A stretch of DNA of 64,000 nucleotides, taken from Leptolyngbya sp. FACHB-261. Lineage in GTDB: Bacteria > Cyanobacteriota > Cyanobacteriia > FACHB-261. The notes below the pieces were generated by a model. That model ran no database searches. It was not told where the DNA came from and saw nothing but the letters and a program-made list of their open reading frames with translations. The stretch lies in the NCBI RefSeq assembly GCF_014696065.1, contig NZ_JACJPL010000020.1:62001-126000 (forward strand), written 5' to 3'. Positions within the stretch are counted from its first letter, which is position 1; every line of letters begins with the position of its first letter. Positions 51,664-60,770 of this stretch are shown piece by piece. The translations under genes and the position numbers were made by a program.

Positions 51664-53748
51664 ATGACCAAAGCCGAAATCAGCCCAATCTCAGTGATGC
51701 AAGGCAGTGAAACCCAAGTGTTGCATCCCCGGCAAGATGAGCCGGACCAACGCGAATGGCTGTTAACGGATGGTCTTGGCAGTATGAGTAGTGGTACCCT
51801 CTGCGATGCCCACACGCGCACCTATCACGGTTTACTTGTCGCTGCCCTAGAGCCTCCGGTCGGGCGTACCCTGCTGCTTTCACGCCTGGAAGTCATCCTA
51901 GAAACCGAAGGCGAGGTCATTGAACTCAGCACCAACTTCTGGACCAGCGGCGTTGTCAGTCCTCTAGGCTTTGAAGTCCTGCAAAGCTTCACCCTTTCGC
52001 CCGTTCCCACCTGGGTCTGGTCAGGAACCACCGCCAATGGCAGCGACTGGAGCATCACTCGCCGCATTTTGATGCCCCATGCTGGCTTGCCTGCCGCCAA
52101 TGGGGCCACACCGCTTTGCAGTCGCGTGTTGATCGAATACAGCTACCAAGGCAGCAAAACTGCCAACCTGATGGTGCGTCCGCTGATTGCCGAGCGCAGT
52201 TTTCACCATCAGCAGCGTTCTAGACCTGAGCTGTTTTTTACGCAGACCATGCAGCCGCAGCAGGTCGTGTTGCAAGCTCATCCGCAGCGGTCGCCAGGAG
52301 TGCCCTGGGCCTTGCGTTGGTCGAGCGGGCGTTACACCGCCGACGGCTTCTGGTACTGGAATCTGCAATATCCTCGTGAAACCGAGCGCGGCCTCAACGA
52401 CCGAGAGGACCTATTCAGCCCCGGTTACCTCAGTACTCGACTGCTGCCGGGCGAGACGCTAACCCTAGAGGCCGTTGTGGCCGTGGGGGCCTCGCGAGCC
52501 ACAAACTCAGAGATCCTGCTGCCTACGGATAGCCCTCCTAATTTTGAGCAGGAACTCAACCGAGAGAGCGAACGGCTCACTGGCTTGTTTGGCTCCCTAC
52601 CCCTGTGGCAAGAACCAACGGGGGCGGCTTTGCTCAAGGCTAGCGATCAGTTTGTGGTGCATCGCATTTCCACGGATAGCCCCTCGATCATTGCCGGTTA
52701 TCCCTGGTTCGATGACTGGGGCCGTGACCTGCTGATTGCACTGCCCGGTCTGGCCTTATGCACTAAGCGCTATGATTTGGCCCGCGAACTGCTGCAAACC
52801 TGCGCTCGTTACTGCCGCGATGGCCTGATCCCCAACCTATTTCCCGCTCCGGGGCAGGAGCCCCTATACAACAGCATTGACGCCGCGCTGCTCTGGATCG
52901 AAACCTTGGGGCTGTATCTCAACGCCACTCAGGACTGGGAATTTCTGGCCAGCCAATTCGGCACAGTGCAGCAGATTCTGAAGGGCTACATGATTGGCAC
53001 CCACTATGGGATTCAGATCGATCCAGTTGACCAGCTGATCAGTTGGGGCGCGAGCAACGTTGCCCTGACCTGGATGGATGCCGTTGTAGACGGGCAAGCA
53101 ATCACTCCGCGCACTGGTAAACCCGTCGAAATCAACGCGCTTTGGTATAGCGCGCTTTGCTGGGCTGCCGATTGGTCTGCTCGCCTAGACGACCAAAACC
53201 CGACGCGGGCCGATCGCTATCGCCAACGGGCCGAGCAGGTACGCGTGGCGCTACAACGCTTCTGGAATGCGGAGATCGGCTACCTCTACGATTGTCTGCG
53301 CCCCGATGGTGTGCCGGATGGCGCTATTCGCCCTAATGCTGTACTGGCTCTAGCGCTTCACCATTGCGGCTTTGAGGTTCCTCAGGCGCGACGGGTGCTG
53401 GCACTCGCCCGTGACTGCCTGCTCACCCCTGTGGGGCTGCGCAGTCTCGATCCCCATTCACCGGCTTACATTGGTCACTACGGTGGCAATGTGCAAAAGC
53501 GAGACCGGGCTTACCACCAGGGCAGCGTTTGGAGCTGGTTGATTGGGCCCTTTGGCCGGGCCTGGCGTCGCTTCTACCCGGATGAGCCCCTGTCTGTGAA
53601 TCTGCAACCTCTGCTCACGCATCTCACCCAGGACGCCTGTATCGGTTCAATCTCAGAGATTTTCGATGGCGATGCTCCTTACACTGCTCAAGGAGCGGTA
53701 GCCCAGGCCTGGTCTGTGTCGGAACTCCTACGGCTGCTGATGGAGTGA
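51664..53748 (+). CDS. Glycogen debranching enzyme (GH133-type amylo-1,6-glucosidase)
   Basis: The 694 residues from ATG 51664 have an N-terminal beta-sandwich (REWLLTDGLGSMSSGTLCDA, RTYHGLLVAAL). A C-terminal (alpha/alpha)6 barrel follows, with IIAGYPWFDDWGRDLLIALPG, containing the catalytic Asp region, SWGASNVALTWMDA and GHYGGNVQKRDRAYHQGSVW. This is the amylo-alpha-1,6-glucosidase type used to remove branches from glycogen. TTG 51631 is in frame upstream. Its stop overlaps the start of the next gene by four bases. Confidence 0.9.
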   Translation: MTKAEISPISVMQGSETQVLHPRQDEPDQREWLLTDGLGSMSSGTLCDAHTRTYHGLLVAALEPPVGRTLLLSRLEVILETEGEVIELSTNFWTSGVVSPLGFEVLQSFTLSPVPTWVWSGTTANGSDWSITRRILMPHAGLPAANGATPLCSRVLIEYSYQGSKTANLMVRPLIAERSFHHQQRSRPELFFTQTMQPQQVVLQAHPQRSPGVPWALRWSSGRYTADGFWYWNLQYPRETERGLNDREDLFSPGYLSTRLLPGETLTLEAVVAVGASRATNSEILLPTDSPPNFEQELNRESERLTGLFGSLPLWQEPTGAALLKASDQFVVHRISTDSPSIIAGYPWFDDWGRDLLIALPGLALCTKRYDLARELLQTCARYCRDGLIPNLFPAPGQEPLYNSIDAALLWIETLGLYLNATQDWEFLASQFGTVQQILKGYMIGTHYGIQIDPVDQLISWGASNVALTWMDAVVDGQAITPRTGKPVEINALWYSALCWAADWSARLDDQNPTRADRYRQRAEQVRVALQRFWNAEIGYLYDCLRPDGVPDGAIRPNAVLALALHHCGFEVPQARRVLALARDCLLTPVGLRSLDPHSPAYIGHYGGNVQKRDRAYHQGSVWSWLIGPFGRAWRRFYPDEPLSVNLQPLLTHLTQDACIGSISEIFDGDAPYTAQGAVAQAWSVSELLRLLME

Positions 53749-55196
53749 CCCCACAAGCTCAAGCTCCGATCCTGGAGGCATTGCTGGCGTGCCGCGCTCG
53801 TGGTGTGGCACCGTTTTATGCGCCCGGGCACAAAGGAAGCCCTCTGCGGGATCTCGAAGGCAAGCTACCTCTAGAGGCGGCAGTCTTTGAACTGGATCTG
53901 CCGGAGCTGCCAGAATTTGACAGCCTGCACGATCCACAGGGACCCATCCAGGCGGCGCAGCAACTGGCAGCCGAGCTTTACGGTGCCGCTCAGACTTGGT
54001 TTCTGGTCAATGGCTCGACCTGCGGCGTGCAGGCGATGATTTTGGCGGTGTGCAAACCGGGCGACACCATTCTGGTGCCTCGCAATGCCCATCGCTCGGT
54101 TGCGGCGGGCTTGATTCTGGCCGATGCGGTGCCGGTGTATCTGGAGCCGCAGGTTTGGCAGACGCAGGGCTTGGTTTTGGGAGTTTCGGCGCAGAGCGTG
54201 GCTGAGGCTTTAGCTACCCATCCTCAAGCGCGAGGCGTGTTACTGGTCAGCCCCAGTTATGACGGCATTAGTTGCGACTTGGCGCAGATTGCCGAGGTGG
54301 TCCATGATCACGGCCTGCCGCTGTTAGTGGATGAGGCGCACGGAGCCCACTTCGGTTTTCACCCCGACCTGCCGCCCTTGGCCCTAGCCTCAGGCGCCGA
54401 CTTGGTGGTGCAATCTACGCATAAAACCCTCAGTGCTCTGTCGCAAGCCTCGATGTTGCATTTGGGCCAAGGGGGGCGCGTACAGCCGGGACGCGTTGCT
54501 CAAGCTTTGCGCCTGCTCCAGACCACTAGTCCCAGCAGTGTGCTGCTGGCTTCGCTGGATCTGGCTCGTCGTCAACTGGCTCTGCAAGGTAAGCAGTTGA
54601 TGCAAGAGACCTTGAACTTGGCAGCGCAAGCTCGAAGCTGGAAGTTGGACCGCTTGCAGATCCTGGCCCCGCAGCATCTCCCTGCTGGATACCAGTTGGA
54701 TCCCACTCGTCTCTGTGTGTTGTTGTCGGACTTGGCTCTAACTGGCTTTGACGCCGATGACTGGCTGCGAGAGCAATTTGGGGTGGTGGCCGAGTTACCC
54801 AGCTTGAGGCAACTGGTGTTTATCCTCAGCTTGGGCAATACGCAAACTCATCTAGAGCGGCTCAAGGCGGGGTTAGTGGCTTTGGAGGAATTTCCTAAGA
54901 GCCAGATCCAGAACGCACCATTGCCAGCACCGCCAACCAGCCCACCTCTGCGTCTATCACCTCGGCAGGCTTATTTCGCACCGGCAGTTGCAGTTCCCCT
55001 CGAAACTGCCATCGGTGCAATCAGTGCTGAGCTGCTATGTCCCTATCCACCAGGTATTCCAATCGTGATGCCCGGCGAAGAAATTACAGCTGAGATCGTG
55101 GACTATTTACATCTATTAAAAATGAGTCCTGGCTGCACAATTAGTGGCGCTGCTGATCCCCAATTGCGAACGATTCGAGTGGTGCAGTTGAGTTAG
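53745..55196 (+). CDS. PLP-dependent Orn/Lys/Arg decarboxylase family protein
   Basis: The 483-residue protein begins at GTG 53745, whose GTGA overlaps the debranching enzyme stop, so translation is coupled. The fold-type I PLP core has YAPGHKGSPL, FLVNGSTCGVQAMIL, LVDEAHGAHFGF and the PLP lysine in VQSTHKTLSALSQ. A C-terminal domain has LLCPYPPGIPIVMPGE. This small form of the family (about 480 residues) is close to SpeA/Cad-like arginine or lysine decarboxylases of cyanobacteria and Bacillus. Which amino acid is used cannot be read directly. Confidence 0.9.
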   Translation: MTPQAQAPILEALLACRARGVAPFYAPGHKGSPLRDLEGKLPLEAAVFELDLPELPEFDSLHDPQGPIQAAQQLAAELYGAAQTWFLVNGSTCGVQAMILAVCKPGDTILVPRNAHRSVAAGLILADAVPVYLEPQVWQTQGLVLGVSAQSVAEALATHPQARGVLLVSPSYDGISCDLAQIAEVVHDHGLPLLVDEAHGAHFGFHPDLPPLALASGADLVVQSTHKTLSALSQASMLHLGQGGRVQPGRVAQALRLLQTTSPSSVLLASLDLARRQLALQGKQLMQETLNLAAQARSWKLDRLQILAPQHLPAGYQLDPTRLCVLLSDLALTGFDADDWLREQFGVVAELPSLRQLVFILSLGNTQTHLERLKAGLVALEEFPKSQIQNAPLPAPPTSPPLRLSPRQAYFAPAVAVPLETAIGAISAELLCPYPPGIPIVMPGEEITAEIVDYLHLLKMSPGCTISGAADPQLRTIRVVQLS

Positions 55197-55369
55197 ATCG
55201 CAAGTCTTACAGGCAGTCTTTTAGTTGGAATTAACCGTGGGGGCATTCGTCAACCTTGACTGGCAGTTCGACCAAGATCAGGAGTATAGAAACAACCCTG
55301 TAAGCCCTGCATTTATCCCCCACGATGAAGCGATCACGGAGCTGAAAGTTTTGCAGCTTAAGCGCAAGA

Positions 55370-56485
55370 CTACATCCCAGGAATAACCGGATGGAAGTAG
55401 AAAGCTAAGCCCAGGATTGCGTAGGCAGCTAGTAACAGAGCTCCTTCTAGCCAGTTGGAGCGGCCATCGGAACTGATCGAATTGGTAATCAGTACCGCTA
55501 CGGTAACCCCGACTAGTTCAAATGGGTTGAAATTCAGGTCCATCGGTTGCCCAATCACCCAGCCCGTCAGAACCAGAACTGGTGCGACAAACAGCGAGAT
55601 CTGAAGGCTAGAGCCCACGGCGACTGAAACTGCCAAGTCCATCTTGTTTTTCATGGCCACGGTCACAGCGGTGATGTACTCAGCCGCGCTACCGACCAGC
55701 GGCAACAAAACTACGCCGGTGAACAAGGTGCTCAAACCGAGTTGCTTTGTCGCTTCCTCTAGGCCTCCCACCAGTAGCTCTGACTCCACCGCCACCAGCA
55801 GCGTCACCCCAAACAGCACGCCAATCCAGAGCGGCAAATTCACTTTTTCTTTTGCCGCGGCATCCTCTTCGTGCTCAACGGCGCTGACGTCGTAGAGGTA
55901 GCTGTGCGTCTTAATCGAGAACAGCAGTGAGAGCCCGTAAACCAGGATCAGCACCACCGCTACCGCAATTGACAGGTTGCGGATCGGTTCCTCCTCGATC
56001 CCCGTCGTGGTCGATACCACGGCTGCCGGCAGCAACAAGGCGATCACCGCCAAGTTCATTGTCGAAGCATTCACCCGAGCCACCGTGGGCTGAAACTCCT
56101 GCTCCTTGTAGCGCAAGCCACCTAGAAACGCCGACAACCCCATCACCAGCAGCAGGTTGCTGATAATCGTGCCGGTGAGACTGGCCTTGACGACTGCGAT
56201 CAAGCCGGCATTGAGGGCCGTGAGCGCGATGATCAGTTCTGTGGCATTGCCGAAGGTGGCATTGAGCAGCCCACCGATGGTTGGCCCTGCCACCAGCGCG
56301 ATCTCCTCTGTTGCCGTACTCATTAGACGGGCTAGGGGCAGAATTGCCAAGGCAGAAGTCAAGAAAATTGTGAGCGGACTCCAGTGCAGGAAATGCCCCG
56401 CGATCGAGATCGGGATGAAAAGGAGGGGCAGCTTGAAGATGATCGCTTTAACGCTGATTTGGGGTGTGGCAGTCGTGGATGTCAT
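55370..56485 (-). CDS. cax: Calcium/proton exchanger (CAX family)
   Basis: From ATG 56485 the protein has 371 residues and about eleven membrane helices in two halves. The two alpha-repeats are visible: GGLLNATFGNATELIIALTAL and PLVGSAAEYITAVTVAMKNKMDLAV. Each has the conserved acidic residue (GNATE, GSAAE) that binds Ca2+. A cytoplasmic acidic loop (VSAVEHEEDAAAKEKV) separates the halves. It exports Ca2+ in exchange for H+ across the plasma membrane. ATG 56551 and a longer frame are open upstream but not conserved-looking. Confidence 0.9.
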   Translation of the reverse strand: MTSTTATPQISVKAIIFKLPLLFIPISIAGHFLHWSPLTIFLTSALAILPLARLMSTATEEIALVAGPTIGGLLNATFGNATELIIALTALNAGLIAVVKASLTGTIISNLLLVMGLSAFLGGLRYKEQEFQPTVARVNASTMNLAVIALLLPAAVVSTTTGIEEEPIRNLSIAVAVVLILVYGLSLLFSIKTHSYLYDVSAVEHEEDAAAKEKVNLPLWIGVLFGVTLLVAVESELLVGGLEEATKQLGLSTLFTGVVLLPLVGSAAEYITAVTVAMKNKMDLAVSVAVGSSLQISLFVAPVLVLTGWVIGQPMDLNFNPFELVGVTVAVLITNSISSDGRSNWLEGALLLAAYAILGLAFYFHPVIPGM

Positions 56486-56985
56486 AGAACAGCGTGAGCA
56501 AGAACTGAACTGAAACTGAACCGAAACGGGTCTGGCAAGCTCTAGCGCCATGACTTCAGTTAGCTTAACGCCTGCCTCTCGACTGCGCACCCCCAGCTTG
56601 AACTAGGTGTGAACCCGCTATAGTGAGCGCTGTTAATTTGAATACGAAATCTAAAGCTAAATAGAGATTTTGCACAGTTCCTTGAGATTTTAGAGTTGAA
56701 TTTATTGGCTGTAACTATCCCCCTACAATGATGTTTAAGAAATCTGGAATAGCCAACAGCCAAGGTGTGAAAATCTGATAAAGGGCTTTGATCCCCCAGG
56801 GGATCGCTACACCAAGTTGGTACTGCCTTAAAGCAAGCCTCTCGATCGATAGAGGCATTAAAAATTTTTGCTGTGCTTAGTTGGAGAAATTGACTGAGCT
56901 TTCAGCCTTTTTGAAGCTACTTTTTGTCGGAAATTTTTCTGCAACTTCTTTGCAGTAATCCCTCAACCCTGATCCCAAAGTCCTT
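56486..56985. other. Divergent intergenic region with two palindromes
   Basis: 500 bases between the exchanger and GH57 genes, A+T-rich. GATCCCC/GGGGATC (56790-56805) is a palindrome with a two-base centre. GCCTCT/AGAGGC (56837-56856) is followed by ATTAAAAATTTTT, like a terminator in the leader of GH57. TTGGCTGT/ACAGCCAA also pair around 56712-56763. No gene is seen. Confidence 0.5.
56837..56869 (+). terminator. Terminator-like hairpin in the leader of the GH57 gene
   Basis: GCCTCT (56837-56842) and AGAGGC (56851-56856) flank CGATCGAT, itself a palindrome, and ATTAAAAATTTTT follows. It lies about 120 bases before the start codon, so it could attenuate transcription or insulate the gene. Confidence 0.45.
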
Positions 56986-59610
56986 ATGAACGACTCTTCT
57001 TTGACTGCACAATCAGTTGTTGAAATGGTTGAAACGGTCAATGGCAATGATCCCCGCACTGAAACTGCAGTAGGCTGCGGTGTCTACATGACAGTGCATG
57101 GACATTTCTACCAACCCCCGCGCGAAAACCCTTATCTCGATGCGATTGAACGTCAAGAGGGAGCGGCGCCGTTTCACAACTGGAATGAGCGAATTCATCA
57201 TGAGTGTTATCGCCCCAATGCCTTTGCTCGCATCCTCAATGAGCGGGGTGAGGTGCTGGAGGTTGTCAATAACTATGAGTATCTGAGCTTCAATATTGGT
57301 CCTACGCTGCTCTCCTGGCTGGAGCGCTACGACATCGAAACTTATCAGCGCATCTTGGAGGCAGACCGTAAGAGCGCCCAGCGCTTGGTTGGCCCCGATG
57401 GCAAAGAGCACGGCAACGCCATCGGCCAGGTTTACAACCACATCATCATGCCGTTAGCCAATGCCCAGGACAAGCTGACCCAAATTCGTTGGGGTAAGGC
57501 CGACTTCCAGGCTCGTTTTGGTCGCGAACCCGAGGGCATGTGGCTGGCTGAAGCGGCGGTAGACTACCCCACGCTTGAGGCTCTAGTGGCCGAAGGCATC
57601 CGCTTTATTGTGCTGGCTCCCTCGCAAGCGCTGCGCTGCCGCGATCCCCAGGGCCAGTGGCACGAAGTCAGCGGTTCGCAGATTGATGCTACCCGTCCCT
57701 ATCGCTGCTACCTCAAAGACCGCTCCGGCTACCTCGATATCTTCTTCTATGACGGCCCGATCTCGCGGGACATGGGCTTCAACGATGTGCTGCGCAGTTC
57801 GCAAAATCTCGCTGCCCGACTGGGTCAGGCTGTGCGTGGGGATCATCGCAAGAGCCAGTTAGTCGCCGTAGCAACCGATGGCGAAACCTTCGGGCACCAC
57901 AAGGGCGGCACCGAAAAAGCCCTGGCCTATGCCTTCCGCCACGAGATTCCTCAACGGGGCTGGCAGCTCACCAACTTCGCTCACTACCTCAGCCTGCACA
58001 CGCCCACTTGGGAAGTGGAACTGAAACCGATCACCGCCTGGAGCTGTGCCCACGGTGTAGATCGCTGGCAGGACAACTGCGGTTGCGGGGGCGAGGGTTC
58101 CCTTTGGCATCAGAAATGGCGTCGGCCTCTGCGCGATGCTCTGGATTGGCTGCGGGATCAACTGGCTGAGGTGTTCAGCCGCAAGGGTGCTGAGTTCTTC
58201 GTCAATCCCTGGGCCGCCCGTGATGCTTACATCCAGGTGGTTCTGGACCGCAGCGAGAGCAATGTCAACGCCTTCCTGGCGGCCCATCAAACCCGTCCCC
58301 TGACTGCCGCTGAGCGGGTAGATGCTCTGCGCTTACTGGAAATGCAGCGCCATGCCCTGTTGATGTACACCAGTTGCGGTTGGTTTTTTGAGGAGCTGTC
58401 GCGACCGGAGGGCACCCAAATTCTGCGCTACGCGGCTCGAGCTCTGGAACTGGCTGGAGATGTGGCCGGTGTCCGTCTAGAGCCGGAATTCGTGGAGCGC
58501 CTCAAAACGGCTCCCAGCAATGTCGAGCATTTTGGCAGCGGCGAGCAGGTTTATCACCACTTGGTGAAGCCGTTCCAGGTGAGCCTGGAGCAGGTTGCGG
58601 CGCACTACGCAATCAGTTCCCTGTTCAATTCCTATCCCCGCGACCACCAGCTCTACTGCTATCAGGTGCATCAGGGCGATTATCAGTTGGCGTCGATGGG
58701 CTCTTTGACCCTAGCCGTGGGTCAGATTCAGCTGGTCTCGGAGATTACCGGCGAGTCGGCGGATCTGATGTTTGCGGTGTTGCACTTGGGCGGTTGGGAT
58801 TTCCACTGCTGCATTCAACCGTTCCAGGGCCGTCGCCGCTACGAAGAAGGGCGAGTGCGCCTGTTTGAGACCTTGCAGCAGGCCAGCGCCGCCAAGCTGA
58901 TCTTGAGAATGTCGCAGGAGTTTGGCGACCAGTCCTTCGACCTGCAGCATCTATTCCCCGAAGAGCGCCATCGCCTGATGCGCTTACTAACCACCGACAC
59001 GCTCACCCGCTTGGACCAGCTCTATGCTCAGGTCTACCGGGACAACTACGGTGTGCTGCTAGCCTTCCGTCGTGATGGTGTACCGGTGCCAGAGGAACTG
59101 CGAGTCGCGGCTGAAATCGCTCTCAATCACCGCCTACTGGCTGCTTTGCGCATCTTGGAGAATTACGATCCCCAGACTGCCGACGAAGCGATTCTGGTTC
59201 TGGAAGCGGTGGCTGCGGAGGCGCGACAGATGGGCTGTGCTCTAGATCGCAGCGCTGCCGCTAAGATTTTGGACCCGCTGATCCTGCGTCACCTCTGGGA
59301 CTTGACCCAGAGCGACGACTGCACCCGCCAAGCCGATATCACTGCCTTAGAAAACCTGTTGGCCCTGGGACACACGCTTGAACTGCCCCTCAATCTGGGT
59401 CGCGTTCAGGAACTCTATCTCCAATGCTTGCGCACCCAGATTGGGCCAGCTTGCTATCGCGTCCATGAGGATGCACTACGGGTTAAGAGCCAGCACAGCT
59501 CGCACCGCCAAGCAGTCGATACGATCACAGGCCAACTGCGTCGCCTGTTACAACTCGGTGAAAATCTGCGGGTGGATGTGTCTCACCACTTCGCCCTGCT
59601 AGGACGCTAG
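56986..59610 (+). CDS. GH57 family glycoside hydrolase/alpha-glucan enzyme with DUF3536
   Basis: The 874-residue protein has the GH57 (beta/alpha)7 barrel at its N-terminus: MTVHGHFYQPPRENPYLDAI, PNAFARILNERGEVLEVVNN, the nucleophile Glu in GMWLAEAAVDYP and the conserved Asp in VATDGETFGHHKGG. The DUF3536 domain fills the C-terminal half. GH57 enzymes are retaining alpha-glucan hydrolases, branching enzymes or 4-alpha-glucanotransferases. With a debranching enzyme 3 kb away, a role in glycogen metabolism is likely. A terminator follows closely. Confidence 0.9.
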   Translation: MNDSSLTAQSVVEMVETVNGNDPRTETAVGCGVYMTVHGHFYQPPRENPYLDAIERQEGAAPFHNWNERIHHECYRPNAFARILNERGEVLEVVNNYEYLSFNIGPTLLSWLERYDIETYQRILEADRKSAQRLVGPDGKEHGNAIGQVYNHIIMPLANAQDKLTQIRWGKADFQARFGREPEGMWLAEAAVDYPTLEALVAEGIRFIVLAPSQALRCRDPQGQWHEVSGSQIDATRPYRCYLKDRSGYLDIFFYDGPISRDMGFNDVLRSSQNLAARLGQAVRGDHRKSQLVAVATDGETFGHHKGGTEKALAYAFRHEIPQRGWQLTNFAHYLSLHTPTWEVELKPITAWSCAHGVDRWQDNCGCGGEGSLWHQKWRRPLRDALDWLRDQLAEVFSRKGAEFFVNPWAARDAYIQVVLDRSESNVNAFLAAHQTRPLTAAERVDALRLLEMQRHALLMYTSCGWFFEELSRPEGTQILRYAARALELAGDVAGVRLEPEFVERLKTAPSNVEHFGSGEQVYHHLVKPFQVSLEQVAAHYAISSLFNSYPRDHQLYCYQVHQGDYQLASMGSLTLAVGQIQLVSEITGESADLMFAVLHLGGWDFHCCIQPFQGRRRYEEGRVRLFETLQQASAAKLILRMSQEFGDQSFDLQHLFPEERHRLMRLLTTDTLTRLDQLYAQVYRDNYGVLLAFRRDGVPVPEELRVAAEIALNHRLLAALRILENYDPQTADEAILVLEAVAAEARQMGCALDRSAAAKILDPLILRHLWDLTQSDDCTRQADITALENLLALGHTLELPLNLGRVQELYLQCLRTQIGPACYRVHEDALRVKSQHSSHRQAVDTITGQLRRLLQLGENLRVDVSHHFALLGR

Positions 59611-59629
59611 GTTAACTGAACTGACAATC

Positions 59630-59670
59630 AACCCGCCCTTACAAGACATAGTGAGGGCGGGTTTAATTTT
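59630..59670 (+). terminator. Rho-independent terminator of GH57 gene
   Basis: AACCCGCCCT (59630-59639) pairs with AGGGCGGGTT (59654-59663), followed by TAATTTT. It lies 20 bases after the GH57 stop. Confidence 0.85.
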
Positions 59671-59890
59671 GTTGAGGTTGCTGAACCCAGTATCACGGCA
59701 GCAATTCCCTAGGCCCTACTGGTTGCTAAAGGCTATGCTCCCCGTAGAATCCAGTAGATTCAGGCCTGGGCTTGCGCTATTTTTCAGGGAAATTACCAAG
59801 ATGCAATGGTTAGCTTATGGGCACTCTAGTAAGAACTCACAAGCTTAGAGCTTGAACTACTAGGTGGCATCAGTCACAGGAGCTTATTCC

Positions 59891-60361
59891 ATGGGCAAGA
59901 ATTTGGTTAGCGCTCATATGTCTCTAGAAGACCGTAAGGTGATTGCGGATGCAGTCACACTGCTTCACGAGACTATGCCCTTTTTGCTTGACCTGACTTC
60001 GGCTGAGCGTAGAGCCTTTCCGAAGATGGGCGATAAGGGAAGAGCGTTTATCAGTCGTGCCCTGGAGGTGGCAACACAAAACCCTGATTTTCTGCCTCGG
60101 GCGTTTGATCTGGAGGAGATGCGTCGGGACATTGAGCTGTTTGATGCGCTGTACCCAGTTTGGCTAGCCCTGATCCGGCTGGAAGAGTTGGTGGGCAATA
60201 CCTGTCTGGCGGCGAGCAGTGAAGCCTATTCCTCGGCTCTGGAGATCTACAGCTACGCCAAGAGCAGCAGTGCCAAGGGGATGGATAGCACGCTGAGCGA
60301 GATGGGTCGCCGGTTTGCCCGTGACACGCGGAAGAAGCGGGGTGACGATTCGGCGAAGTGA
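59891..60361 (+). CDS. Conserved all-helical hypothetical protein
   Basis: The 156 residues from ATG 59891 are helical: LVSAHMSLEDRKVIADAVTLL, MPFLLDLTSAERRAFPKMGDK, SRALEVATQNPDFLPRAFDLEEM and GMDSTLSEMGRRFAR, with a basic tail. I recall the core LTxxERRxxPKMGDKxRxF in many uncharacterised bacterial proteins. Function unknown. AGGAG lies eight bases before ATG 59891; GTG 59864 is also in frame. A strong terminator follows. Confidence 0.7.
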   Translation: MGKNLVSAHMSLEDRKVIADAVTLLHETMPFLLDLTSAERRAFPKMGDKGRAFISRALEVATQNPDFLPRAFDLEEMRRDIELFDALYPVWLALIRLEELVGNTCLAASSEAYSSALEIYSYAKSSSAKGMDSTLSEMGRRFARDTRKKRGDDSAK

Positions 60362-60410
60362 AGTAAACAGTTGCGCTGGGGCAACCGCCCCGTAGACTAG
60401 CAAATCTTAA

Positions 60411-60466
60411 GCTCAGAGCCCGGATGTTCAGGTCAAAAGCCTAGCATCACGGGCTCTGAGCTTTTT
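60411..60466 (+). terminator. Rho-independent terminator with 12-bp stem
   Basis: GCTCAGAGCCCG (60411-60422) pairs perfectly with CGGGCTCTGAGC (60450-60461), followed by TTTTTG. It ends the transcript of the helical hypothetical gene. Confidence 0.85.
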
Positions 60467-60475
60467 GTTTGGTAT

Positions 60476-60710
60476 CGCGAACCTGAAGGTTGGGGTGGTG
60501 AATACCAAGCTTGAGGTGCGCGATACCAAGTTCGGAGTGCGAAATAGGAAGCATGGGGTTGCGGATACCAAGCTTGAGGTGCGCGATAGGAAACTTGCCT
60601 CTTTTGACCCCAAGCTTGGGGTGCTGGATAGGAAGCATGGGGTTGCGGATAGGAAGTTTGCGGTTCTGGATATCAAGCTTGGGGTTGCAGAGGTGAAAAG
60701 CCCCATCTGA
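60476..60710 (+). repeat. Degenerate 21-base tandem array, about eleven units
   Basis: The AAG (or AAA) core recurs at 60486, 60507, 60528, 60549, 60570, 60591, 60612, 60633, 60654, 60675 and 60696, exactly 21 bases apart. The plus-strand frame is open to TGA 60708-60710 and reads as heptads: DTKLEVR, DTKFGVR, NRKHGVA, DPKLGVL, DRKFAVL, DIKLGVA. The only in-frame upstream start is TTG 60465 inside the terminator T-tract, so a translated product is doubtful. The array ends 60 bases before the TIR gene. Confidence 0.8.
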
Positions 60711-60770
60711 ACTCTTGGCCTTGGGCAGCGCTATACTGTCGGGCAAATAATGCCTGCGTAGGCTTGCGCT

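Noticed and set aside
60465-60710. Protein-coding gene of 81 residues starting at TTG 60465
   Set aside because: The start lies in the T-tract of the preceding terminator, has no ribosome site, and period-21 DNA leaves several frames open on both strands. Kept as a repeat array instead.
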